DNA of 31,973 bases from the NCBI GenBank assembly GCA_934526015.1, contig CAKSZY010000024.1, positions 1-31,973 of the forward strand. Reading direction: 5' to 3'. Positions 1 through 7,490 of the stretch are shown here, in pieces; positions within the stretch are counted from its first letter, which is position 1, and each line of letters begins with the position of its first letter. The position numbers and the translations under genes were made by a program. This DNA is from an uncultured Dokdonella sp. (GTDB taxonomy: Bacteria; Pseudomonadota; Gammaproteobacteria; Xanthomonadales; Rhodanobacteraceae). The notes beneath the pieces were generated by a model. That model was given only the letters and a program-made list of their open reading frames with translations, had not been told where the DNA came from and made no database searches.

Positions 1-66
1 CTGACGCGGCCGATGAATCGGCGCTTGCACACAGCTGCAACGCCGATCCCGCCCCACCTCCCACGG

Positions 67-343
67 CCCCTCATCCGCGGCTGCCGCACCACCTTCTCCC
101 CGCTGTGCGGGGCGAAGGGAAGGCAATCGCTGTCGCAAGAATGCAAGTTGCGTTTCAGAGAAAACGCCAGCTATCCCTTCTCCCCGTTGCGACGGGGAGA
201 AGAGCCTGCCCCGGACTCGATCCGGGGTGCGGCGGCAGCCGCGGATGAGGGGCTTCTCTGCTTCTCCCGCTGGTGCGGGCGAAGGAAGGCTGGCGCAATC
301 ACGGGATTGCAGGCTGCACTTCAGGGAAAGCGGCTGCCATCCC
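67..343. repeat. Composite intergenic inverted-repeat region
   Basis: No gene is supported in the first 354 bases. The region is packed with repeats. An outer inverted pair lies at 67-90 and 226-252 (CCCCTCATCCGCGGCTGC and its complement, with a 3-base insertion in the right arm). Inside or beside it are three hairpins of the type CTTCTCCCC...GGGGAGAAG, at about 93-117, 178-203 and 261-284, and a perfect 7-bp stem at 209-227 (CCCCGGA, loop CTCGA, TCCGGGG). The roughly 58-bp stretches after the first and third hairpins (119-176 and 285-343) are diverged copies of each other, about two thirds identical by eye. This looks like nested or multiple insertions of dispersed palindromic repeats. The region follows the deiminase gene, so it may also act as its terminator; that is inference. 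Confidence 0.65.
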
Positions 344-354
344 TCCCCGCAGGC

Positions 355-1566
355 CTAGCGCGGCTGCGCGGCGAGGAGATCGAACTCCTCGCGGAACAGC
401 AGGTCGGGCACGTGCATGACGATGCAGTGGATCGCGCCGGACGAACCGATGATGTTGGCGCAGTTGACCTGGATGACATGATGGCCGGGCATGGCCGCCT
501 CGAAGGTCGCCCGTGCCTGCGCATCGCGCTCCGCGTGGGCGCCGCCGAACCGGCAGATCAGGACCACCTGGTTGACGATGACGGCGTTCGTGTAGGTGTA
601 GTGGGCGCTTTGCGTCGACAGCGTCGAGCCCGACCCCGGCACGCGATAGACGGTGTAGCCGCGGGACTGCAGCAGATTGGCGGTCGCGTCCGTCACCGCC
701 TTCGGCACGCCGATGGTCGCCTGCTGGTTGCGGCAGCCGGCCGTTTCGTCGTACTCGCTGATCAGGACCTTGTCGTCGCCCAGCGGCAGCATCCACATGT
801 CGATGTGCTGGGTGCTGTCGAAACACGCCGGCAGCGGGTCGGTCAGGGTCAGGTCGAGACCCTGGTAGGCGAAGTACAGGTCCTTGATCTGCTGCTCGCT
901 CAGCGAGGGGTTTTCGTTGGCGACGAGGCGCGTCATGAACGCCTCGCGGTTGCGGAACAGGTGGAAGTTGCCGCCGCCGTGCACGAGCGGCATCGCGTAG
1001 CGCGTCTCGCCGAGTTGGGCGGCGAACACGCCGGGAAACAGGTTGTCGTTTGGACGCGGGCGGTTGTAGGTGTGATCGGCGATCGCGCGGCGCCCGGCGT
1101 CGTCGATGAAGCGCGGGCCGTAGTCGCGGATCCACACCGTGTCGGTAGCCGCAACGACGAAGCGGACGTGGGTCAGGTCGGCGCCTCCACTCTGCAGCGT
1201 GCTGGTCGCCGAGGCCTGCTGGGTGCTGCCGCTGACGACGACCCAGACGTCCGACGGCGGATCGGCCGTGGTCAGCGGCACCACCATCGCGGCGAGCAGT
1301 TCGTTGTAGTTGCCCCAGCGGATCAGGATGCCGTGATTCGGCTCGTACTCGGCCTGCGCACGCGGAATGGTCGGCGGCGGCGCCAGCGGCTCATCCGGAA
1401 TCTGCGGCAGGGGTAGTCCGCGTTCGTGCGGCGCCAGTCCGCGCGGCAGCGACGGCGGCAGGTCGTCGACGATGGTGGCGAGCCATGCCGGGTCGGCCTC
1501 GCGCGGCGCGGCGCCGGCGGGCGTGGCAAGGAACAGGACGAGGAATCCGACAAGGACGAGGCGCAT
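355..1566 (-). CDS. Exported agmatine deiminase / peptidylarginine deiminase family protein
   Basis: A 403-residue protein of the guanidino-group-modifying superfamily (Porphyromonas-type peptidylarginine deiminase / agmatine deiminase), which hydrolyses a guanidinium group to a ureido group plus ammonia. Residues 1-20 form a signal peptide ending AGA-A, so it should act in the periplasm or outside the cell. The catalytic set can be read: D148 in WIRDYGP, H254 and D256 in QHIDMW, N327 in YTN, and nucleophile C381 in GAIHCIVM. Cytoplasmic agmatine deiminases normally lack a leader, so the substrate may be peptidyl or free arginine-like rather than agmatine; the sequence does not decide this. 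Start: ATG preceded by AGGGG. A TAGACT -10-like box lies about 46 bp upstream at 1613-1618. The gene is divergent from kbl and stands alone. Confidence 0.85.
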   Translation of the reverse strand: MRLVLVGFLVLFLATPAGAAPREADPAWLATIVDDLPPSLPRGLAPHERGLPLPQIPDEPLAPPPTIPRAQAEYEPNHGILIRWGNYNELLAAMVVPLTTADPPSDVWVVVSGSTQQASATSTLQSGGADLTHVRFVVAATDTVWIRDYGPRFIDDAGRRAIADHTYNRPRPNDNLFPGVFAAQLGETRYAMPLVHGGGNFHLFRNREAFMTRLVANENPSLSEQQIKDLYFAYQGLDLTLTDPLPACFDSTQHIDMWMLPLGDDKVLISEYDETAGCRNQQATIGVPKAVTDATANLLQSRGYTVYRVPGSGSTLSTQSAHYTYTNAVIVNQVVLICRFGGAHAERDAQARATFEAAMPGHHVIQVNCANIIGSSGAIHCIVMHVPDLLFREEFDLLAAQPR

Positions 1567-1612
1567 GCAATCCCCTGTTGAACGTGGAGGTGGGCTCCCT
1601 GCCGGAGGGCGG

Positions 1613-1618
1613 AGTCTA
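1613..1618 (-). promoter_or_regulatory. Putative -10 box (TAGACT) of the deiminase gene
   Basis: The minus strand reads GCTAGACTCCGC here, about 46 bp before the start codon at 1566. The same GCTAGACT box lies 45 bp before glnS and 32 bp before the second SET gene. No convincing -35 hexamer is visible, so this rests on recurrence and spacing only. Confidence 0.35.
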
Positions 1619-1685
1619 GCGCAGCGGCTGCATGGCGCGGCACTTTCGCGGACAATCGCGGTTTCCCGCCTGCTCCGGACCGCCC

Positions 1686-2873
1686 ATGGACACCGCCACC
1701 CGCGCCCGCCTCGCCGCCGAACTCGAATCGATCCGCGAGCAGGGCCTGTACAAGACCGAGCGCGTCATCACCACGCCGCAGTCGTCCGCGATCCGTACCG
1801 ACGACGGCCGCGAGGTGCTGAACTTCTGCGCCAACAACTACCTCGGCCTGGCCGACAACGAGGAAGTCATCGCCGCCGCCCGGCAGGCGCTCGACAGCCA
1901 CGGTTTCGGCCTCGCCAGCGTGCGCTTCATCTGCGGCACGCAGGACCTGCACAAGCAACTCGAAGCGCGCATCTCGGCCTTCTTCGGCACCGACGACACC
2001 ATCCTCTACACGAGCTGCTTCGATGCCAACGGCGGCCTGTTCGAGACGATCCTCGGCGAAGAGGACGCGGTGATCTCCGATGCCCTCAACCACGCCTCGA
2101 TCATCGACGGCATCCGCCTGTGCAAGGCCGAGCGTCGCCGCTACGCCAACAGCGACATGGCCGAACTCGAACGGCACCTCGTCGAGACCGCCGGCAAGCG
2201 CACGCGCCTGATCGCCACCGACGGCGTGTTCTCGATGGACGGCTACATCGCCAGGCTCGACGAGATCGTCGCGCTGAAGAGGAAATACGGCGCCCTGCTG
2301 ATGGTCGACGACTCCCACGCGACCGGCTTCGTCGGCCCGCGCGGCCGCGGCTCGGCCGAACTGCATGGCGTCATGCAGGATGTCGACGTATTCACCTCCA
2401 CCCTCGGCAAGGCGCTCGGCGGCGGCTCCGGCGGCTTCACCACCGGCCGGCGCGAGATCATCGACCTGCTGCGCCAGCGCTCGCGCCCCTACCTGTTCTC
2501 CAACACCCTGCCACCGCCCCTGGTCGCCGCCTCGATCAAGGTGTTCGAGATCCTCGACCGCTCGAGCGAACTGCGCGACCGCGTCGAGGCGAACGCGCAG
2601 CGTTTCCGCGCCGGCATGAGCGAAGCGGGCTTCGAGCTGCGCCCCGGTCACCACGCGATCGTGCCGGTCATGCTCCACGACGCCAGGCTCGCCCAGCAGT
2701 TCGCCGCCGATCTGCTCGACGAGGGCATCTACGTGATCGGCTTCTTCTACCCGGTCGTGCCGCAGGGCCAGGCACGCATCCGCACGCAGATGAGCGCCGC
2801 ACACACGCCGGCGCAGATCGACCGCGCGATCGAGGCCTTCGTGAAGGTCGGCAGGAAGCTCGGCGTGATCTGA
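1686..2873 (+). CDS. kbl: Glycine C-acetyltransferase (2-amino-3-ketobutyrate CoA ligase)
   Basis: A 395-residue PLP enzyme of the alpha-oxoamine synthase family; E. coli Kbl is of similar length. It cleaves 2-amino-3-ketobutyrate with CoA to glycine and acetyl-CoA in threonine catabolism, in the cytoplasm. The PLP lysine is K242 in [14 protein letters not shown]208 and H211 in MVDDSHATG contact the cofactor ring. The N-terminal [10 protein letters not shown] motif is intact. I chose the start at 1686 (MDTATRARL) because the protein then aligns with the family; an in-frame ATG at 1632 would add an unlikely 18 residues. No clear Shine-Dalgarno is seen. Threonine dehydrogenase (tdh), the usual partner, is not next to it, so intermediate supply must come from an unlinked gene. 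Confidence 0.93.
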   Translation: MDTATRARLAAELESIREQGLYKTERVITTPQSSAIRTDDGREVLNFCANNYLGLADNEEVIAAARQALDSHGFGLASVRFICGTQDLHKQLEARISAFFGTDDTILYTSCFDANGGLFETILGEEDAVISDALNHASIIDGIRLCKAERRRYANSDMAELERHLVETAGKRTRLIATDGVFSMDGYIARLDEIVALKRKYGALLMVDDSHATGFVGPRGRGSAELHGVMQDVDVFTSTLGKALGGGSGGFTTGRREIIDLLRQRSRPYLFSNTLPPPLVAASIKVFEILDRSSELRDRVEANAQRFRAGMSEAGFELRPGHHAIVPVMLHDARLAQQFAADLLDEGIYVIGFFYPVVPQGQARIRTQMSAAHTPAQIDRAIEAFVKVGRKLGVI

Positions 2874-2916
2874 TCGATCCCGGCTTCCGCCGGCACTGCA
2901 GGCAGCGCAGCGGAAC

Positions 2917-2935
2917 GTCCCGGGCCATCCGGGAC
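2917..2935 (+). terminator. Possible kbl terminator hairpin
   Basis: A perfect 7-bp stem (GTCCCGG, loop GCCAT, CCGGGAC) lies 44 bp after the kbl stop. There is no T-run, so this is only a candidate; it could also serve the convergent delta-60 gene. Confidence 0.35.
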
Positions 2936-3041
2936 CGCGCCGTACCGGATCAGTCCCGTTGCCGAAGCATGTCCGGCACCCGCGAAACGATCCCGCAGGA
3001 TGACGGTCGCCGGCACCGGCCTTGTCCGGGCCCGCTGTCGA

Positions 3042-5327
3042 TCACGGGTCGAAGCCCGATGCGAATACCGGATCGGCAGCCGGCTCGGCGATGGCGGCCA
3101 GTGAATAACGGGCCGTGCTGCCGACCTGGTTGAAATAGCCCCCCAGCCAGATCGATCCGCCGTTGGCGAGGAGGGTCAGGACGTAGTGGTTCGAGCCGAA
3201 CCATTGCAGCGGCTCGGCCACGGCGGGATCCGCGAGGGAGATGACCGCCAGCCCCGCAATCGGCGCGCCGGCCACGTCGAGGAAACTTCCTCCGATCAGC
3301 AGACGCGTGGCGTCGATGAAATGAAGCGCATTGACGCCGCCATACGGGTTCGGCGCCCATGCGTCGGCCGAGCCCGTCGGTCCGGGCAGACGTGCGAGGT
3401 TGCGCCGTGACACACCGCCGATGGCCGTATACCAACCTCCGACGTAGACGCCCTCGGGGCGTTCCTTAACCGTGTGGATGCGCTCGTTCGGCTGTGGATT
3501 CCAGACCGCATCGAGCAGGCCTGGATTCGCAGCCGGCACGCGCACCAGTCGGGCGCGATTCTGGCCGTCCACGCTCGTGAACGGACCGCCAAGATAGATG
3601 GAACCGCTCGCGCCGACGTGAATGACGTTGACGTTGGCATTGACGGCGGGGCCCCAGTCCGCGTCCGCCAGGCCGGTGCCCGACGTGTCGAGGCGGGCGA
3701 TCCGCGCCCTCGCGGCGGCACCGATGGAGGCGAAGGCCCCTCCGACGTAAAGCCGGCTGCCATCCGTCGACATCGCGAGCGCCAGCACTTCGGCATCGGG
3801 CGAAGGGCGCCACGACGTATCGACGACGGGAGGACCTGTCAGGTTGGTGCGGGCCAGGTGGTTCACCGGCGTTCCGCTGCCGAGCGTGAACCAGCCTCCA
3901 ACGTAAAGTCGATCCTCGCCATCGATCAGGGCCACATTGGCGTATTCGAAGTTGCTGAAGCCGAGATCCCATGCAGCATCCAGCTGGCCATCCGCGCGAA
4001 TCTTCGCGATCGTGCGGCGGCGCTGCCGGTCGACGCGATCGAATGAGCCCACCAGGATGACCGAGCCATCGGCGGCCTTCGTCATCCCTCGCACCGTACC
4101 GCGCTGATCGAGATCGATCGGACTGAGCAGCGCACCGGTATCGCCCGTCAGGCGGGCCGCGCCATAGCGCGCCGGCTGCTCGTTGATCTCCTGAAGCGAG
4201 CCGCCGAGCACCACGCTGCCGTCGGCGAGCTGCGCAAGATCGGTGACGATGCCGGGCTGCAGGCGCGGGCGCCATCCGCCGTCGATCTCGCCGCCGCCGT
4301 CGTGGCGTATGCGTGCGGCAGCGGCCTGATGCATGGGCCCCACGAATCCGAAACTCCCGCCCGCCAGCAGCCAACCGGCACCGCCGGGCGCGAGCGCGAG
4401 GACTTCACCGGTCGGATTCGGCACCCAGGACGCCACCAGGCCGGCATCCACGCCGCGGACCTTGCCGAGATGGGCGACGGGCTGGCCATTCAATGCGCTG
4501 AATCGGCCGCCGATCACGACATCACCGTCGTCGCCGACCAGCAGGGCAGACACGCGTGCATTGGCCGACGGCACCCAGGTCGTGCTGACTGCCGCGCCCG
4601 CCGCCCGCGACAGTCGCGCGAGTCGCGTGCGACCGAGCCCCGACAGTGTGGTGAATTCGCCACCGACGAGAACGTCGCCGCCGTCGATCACGAGTGTCTG
4701 CACGAGAGCCGAGGCTGACGGAGTCCATGCTGGATCGGTGGGCGCGCCGGATCCTCCGAGCGGAATGCGTGCCAGGCGAGAACGTGCGTCCCCGTTGATC
4801 GCGCTGAAATTTCCGCCGAGGTAGAGCCAGCCGTCGTCCCCGACCGCCATCGTCACCACCGTGCCACCGGCGACCACGGGCACCCAACCGGGATCGACCT
4901 GCCCCGAAGGAAGGACCTTCACCAGCCCGCCGCGCGGCAGGCCGGCCACCGTGTGGAAGTTGCCGGAAACATAGATGTTCCCGGAGCTGTCGACCGCGAT
5001 GTCTTCGATCACCGTTCCAAAAGGAAAATCGACCTCCCAACCCGGATCGAGGCTGCCGTCCGCATGGAAGCGTGCCACATGATTGCGCGCGATCCCGTTG
5101 ACGCGTTCGAACGTGCCTCCGACCACGTATCCGCCACCCGGCAGCGCCGCGGTTGCCGTCAACCTCGCGGTGAGCTCGACCGCGACGGCGGGCACTGCCA
5201 GGGGCTCCCCGGCGAAGGCTCCGCGCAGCATGGCGCCTGCGGCCAGCACCGATGCGATGACGCATGCGCAGCCTCGCCACGACCCCGATTGCAGGAACGA
5301 TCGGGCACCGTCTGTTCCTGGATCCAT
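3042..5327 (-). CDS. Exported delta-60 repeat (beta-propeller-like) protein
   Basis: A 761-residue protein built almost entirely of about 14 copies of a roughly 50-residue unit. Each unit has a core like LYVGGxFTxxxGxxRxxLARL followed by a turn ending DxxWxP. This is the delta-60 repeat, which is expected to fold as beta-propeller blades. Examples of the core are VVGGTFERVNG, LYLGGNFSAING, LVGGEFTTLSG, IYLGGPFTSVDG and VYVGGWYTAIGG. An N-terminal hydrophobic segment (about residues 19-39, ending RGAFA-G) follows a longer polar region and acts as a signal peptide. The ATG has a strong upstream GGGGAGG. The protein ends VFASGFDP, similar to the tail of the nuclease at 19755-22526. There is no catalytic motif; a binding or surface role is inferred. 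It stands alone between palindromic repeats. Confidence 0.85.
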   Translation of the reverse strand: MDPGTDGARSFLQSGSWRGCACVIASVLAAGAMLRGAFAGEPLAVPAVAVELTARLTATAALPGGGYVVGGTFERVNGIARNHVARFHADGSLDPGWEVDFPFGTVIEDIAVDSSGNIYVSGNFHTVAGLPRGGLVKVLPSGQVDPGWVPVVAGGTVVTMAVGDDGWLYLGGNFSAINGDARSRLARIPLGGSGAPTDPAWTPSASALVQTLVIDGGDVLVGGEFTTLSGLGRTRLARLSRAAGAAVSTTWVPSANARVSALLVGDDGDVVIGGRFSALNGQPVAHLGKVRGVDAGLVASWVPNPTGEVLALAPGGAGWLLAGGSFGFVGPMHQAAAARIRHDGGGEIDGGWRPRLQPGIVTDLAQLADGSVVLGGSLQEINEQPARYGAARLTGDTGALLSPIDLDQRGTVRGMTKAADGSVILVGSFDRVDRQRRRTIAKIRADGQLDAAWDLGFSNFEYANVALIDGEDRLYVGGWFTLGSGTPVNHLARTNLTGPPVVDTSWRPSPDAEVLALAMSTDGSRLYVGGAFASIGAAARARIARLDTSGTGLADADWGPAVNANVNVIHVGASGSIYLGGPFTSVDGQNRARLVRVPAANPGLLDAVWNPQPNERIHTVKERPEGVYVGGWYTAIGGVSRRNLARLPGPTGSADAWAPNPYGGVNALHFIDATRLLIGGSFLDVAGAPIAGLAVISLADPAVAEPLQWFGSNHYVLTLLANGGSIWLGGYFNQVGSTARYSLAAIAEPAADPVFASGFDP

Positions 5328-5455
5328 TCAACCTCCCCCGGATGTCCGCATGATGTGGATGGCCGCCATGGGAGCGCGACCGCCGATGGCATTGATACGA
5401 AATCCCGAAGGCAAAGGCCATACCATGACCTCGACCACGTTCCTGCGGGCATACT

Positions 5456-5478
5456 TTCTCTTGGGCCAAGCAAGAGAA
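5456..5478. repeat. Short palindrome TTCTCTTG...CAAGAGAA
   Basis: A perfect 8-bp stem (TTCTCTTG / CAAGAGAA) with a 7-base loop. It resembles the CTTTCTCTTG...CAAGAGAAAG dispersed repeat that I remember as common between genes in Xanthomonas and relatives; this was not checked against a database. Confidence 0.55.
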
Positions 5479-5561
5479 GGTGACCCGATTGCCGCCGAGG
5501 CGAGCGGAACCCCGAGAATGCATCACCACGACACTACGAAGAACCAAAGCAAAGGAACTGG

Positions 5562-5581
5562 ATCCCGGCCTCCGCCGGGAT
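5562..5581. repeat. Short palindrome ATCCCGGC...GCCGGGAT
   Basis: A perfect 8-bp stem with loop CTCC, followed by GACGG. It is a familiar type of dispersed intergenic repeat. A degenerate version (GATCCCGGCTTCCGCCGG) is found at about 2876-2893, on the other side of the delta-60 gene. Confidence 0.6.
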
Positions 5582-5647
5582 GACGGCAATGGGAGTCTCC
5601 GAGGCGAACGGAACATCGAGACAACACGCCCAAGAGAGAGCGAAGAA

Positions 5648-6394
5648 TCAGAACAAGGGAGGCCCACCACCGCCAGACGCCAACGCCTCCACCTCGCCCA
5701 CCGTCAGCCCCCGCCACTCCCCCTTGCCGAGTTCACCGAGCGCCAGCGGGCCGATCGCCACCCGCACCAGCCGCAGCACGCCGACATCGAAGGCGGCGAG
5801 CACGCGCCGGATCTGGCGGTTGCGACCCTCGTCGAGGACGACCTCGAGCCAGGCGTTCTTCGCGCCGCGGCGCAATTCGCGCACCGACTTGAACGCAAGC
5901 GTTTCGCCGCGGTCGACGATGCCGGTGCGCAGCGAGGCGAGCAGACCGGCATCGGGCAGGCGGTCGATCTGCACATGGTAGGTCTTGTCGAGCAGCGAGT
6001 CGGGTGCGCTGATCGCCGCGGCCCAGGCGCTGTCGTTGCTGAACAGCAGCAGGCCCTCGCTGGCCTTGTCGAGGCGCCCGACCGGGGCGAGCCAGTCGCC
6101 ACCGGCGTCGCCGAGCAGCGCGTACACGGTGTCGCGGCCGTGCTCGTCGCAGCGCGTGGTCACGTAGCCGCGCGGCTTGTTCAGCACGAGGTAGCGTCGT
6201 TCGGGCGCGTCGGCCGTGTTGCCGTCGATGGCAAGCGTGGCGTCGAGCGAGGTGCGTGCTTCCGGGTCGCGCACGAGCCGGCCGTCGACACTCACGCGCC
6301 CGGCACGCACGAGGCGCTCGGCTTCGCTGCGCGAGCACAGGCCGCGTTTGGACAATACGCGGGCCAGGCCATGGCCGGGCGCACGCGGTTTCAT
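5648..6394 (-). CDS. RsuA-family pseudouridine synthase with S4 domain
   Basis: A 248-residue enzyme that isomerises a specific uridine in rRNA to pseudouridine. An N-terminal S4 RNA-binding domain (about residues 8-55, LSKRGLCSRSEAERLVRAG) precedes the RsuA/RluB/RluE/RluF catalytic domain. The catalytic aspartate is D109 in PVGRLDKASEGLLLF. NKPRGYVTT (72-80) and the later EGRNRQIRR motif are also present. There is no long basic C-terminal tail as in typical RluB, and RluE lacks an S4 domain, so I do not assign a specific member or site. The start MKPRAPGH is the only sensible one. The gene lies 3' of secF on the same strand but beyond its terminator, so it is probably a separate transcript. 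Confidence 0.88.
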   Translation of the reverse strand: MKPRAPGHGLARVLSKRGLCSRSEAERLVRAGRVSVDGRLVRDPEARTSLDATLAIDGNTADAPERRYLVLNKPRGYVTTRCDEHGRDTVYALLGDAGGDWLAPVGRLDKASEGLLLFSNDSAWAAAISAPDSLLDKTYHVQIDRLPDAGLLASLRTGIVDRGETLAFKSVRELRRGAKNAWLEVVLDEGRNRQIRRVLAAFDVGVLRLVRVAIGPLALGELGKGEWRGLTVGEVEALASGGGGPPLF

Positions 6395-6426
6395 GCGCGG
6401 GCCCGCCCGTGCATGCCACCGCGCAA

Positions 6427-6472
6427 GCCAAACGAAACAGGGCGCCGAAGCGCCCTGTTCCTTTCGTTTGGC
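6427..6472 (-). terminator. Double-stem intrinsic terminator after secF
   Basis: On the minus strand an inner perfect 9-bp stem (ACAGGGCGC / GCGCCCTGT, 6437-6458) is closed by a TTCG tetraloop. A perfect 10-bp outer stem (GCCAAACGAA / TTCGTTTGGC, 6427-6436 with 6463-6472) encloses it, with a 4-base bulge on one side. The T-rich stretch TTTCGTTT follows the inner stem. It lies 17 bp after the secF stop and separates the translocase operon from the pseudouridine synthase gene. Confidence 0.85.
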
Positions 6473-6488
6473 AACGTCGCCACGCTCC

Positions 6489-7472
6489 TCACGGACGGCG
6501 CGCGAGTTCCGGATCGTCGCGGGTGACCGGCATGAGGTCCTGCTTCGACACGCCGAGCAGCAGCAGCACCGGGTTGGCGAAGAAGATCGACGACAGGATG
6601 CCGATGACGATGCCGATCAGCATGATGATGCCGAAGTTCTCCAGCGCCGGGCCACCGAGGAAGTACAGCGTGCCGACCGCCATCGCGGTGGTCACGCCGG
6701 TCATGATCGTGCGCGACATGGTCGAGTTGATCGAGCGATTGAGGATCTCGGACGGCTCGCCCTTGCGCGACGAGCGGAAGATCTCGCGCACGCGATCGAA
6801 CACCACGATCTTGTCGTTGATCGAGTAGCCGACCACCGACAGCACCGCGGCAAGCGCGGGCAGATCGAACTCGCGGCCGGTCAGCGCGAACGCGGCAACG
6901 GTCAACAGCGTGTCGTGCAGTTCCGAAGCCACCGCGGATATCGCGAAACGCCATTCGAAGCGGATCCACAGGTAGATCGAGATGCCGGCGACGACGAAGA
7001 TGACCGCGATCAGGCCGTCGGTACGCAATTCCTCGCCGATCTGCGGACCGACGAACGACGAGCGCGTGGCCTTGGCGTCGGGACGCGTGGCCTGCAGGGC
7101 GGTGACGACCTCCTGGGCGATGCGGTCGGCGGCCTGTTTCTCGGCCTCGTCGGTCACGGCCTTCGTCGCCGATGCCTCGTCGTCGTGGTCCTCGTTGGCG
7201 ATGCGGATGGCGAAATCGTTGCTGCCGCCATAGGTTTGCACGACCGCATTGGCGAAGCCGCCCTCGGCCAGCGCGCTGCGCACGTCGGCGACGTCGACGC
7301 CGCGCTCATAGGTCACCTCGACCAGCGTGCCGCCGGTGAAGTCGAGCCCGTAGTTCAGTCCGCGACCGAAGATGATCGCCGCGGAAAGGACCATGAGGAT
7401 GCAGGAGACGACAAGGCTGACCTTGCGCCAGCGCATGAAGTCGATATTGCTGTTCGGATTGAAAAGTTCCAT
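6489..7472 (-). CDS. secF: Protein translocase subunit SecF
   Basis: A 327-residue inner-membrane protein that forms the SecDF complex with SecD. The complex uses the proton-motive force to help preproteins leave the SecYEG channel on the periplasmic side. It has six predicted membrane segments: the first is near residues 18-36, then a periplasmic domain starts at the signature GLNYGLDFTGGTLVEV (about 38-53), and five more follow in the C-terminal half. GTILTA-like conserved stretches (SINDKIVVFDRVRE) are present. The start has a strong GGGGAGGAC ribosome-binding site. It follows secD by 18 bp and ends the yajC-secD-secF operon, which is terminated by the hairpin at 6427-6472. Confidence 0.97.
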   Translation of the reverse strand: MELFNPNSNIDFMRWRKVSLVVSCILMVLSAAIIFGRGLNYGLDFTGGTLVEVTYERGVDVADVRSALAEGGFANAVVQTYGGSNDFAIRIANEDHDDEASATKAVTDEAEKQAADRIAQEVVTALQATRPDAKATRSSFVGPQIGEELRTDGLIAVIFVVAGISIYLWIRFEWRFAISAVASELHDTLLTVAAFALTGREFDLPALAAVLSVVGYSINDKIVVFDRVREIFRSSRKGEPSEILNRSINSTMSRTIMTGVTTAMAVGTLYFLGGPALENFGIIMLIGIVIGILSSIFFANPVLLLLGVSKQDLMPVTRDDPELARRP

Positions 7473-7490
7473 GGCTGTCCTCCCCCGCGA

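Larger units (their letters stand above)
5328..5647. other. Intergenic region with two palindromic repeats, no gene
   Basis: These 320 bases between the delta-60 gene and the pseudouridine synthase gene contain no believable reading frame. They are AT-richer than the neighbouring genes and carry two separate short palindromes, annotated on their own. The promoter of the delta-60 gene must lie in the left part, but I see no clear hexamers. Confidence 0.6.
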
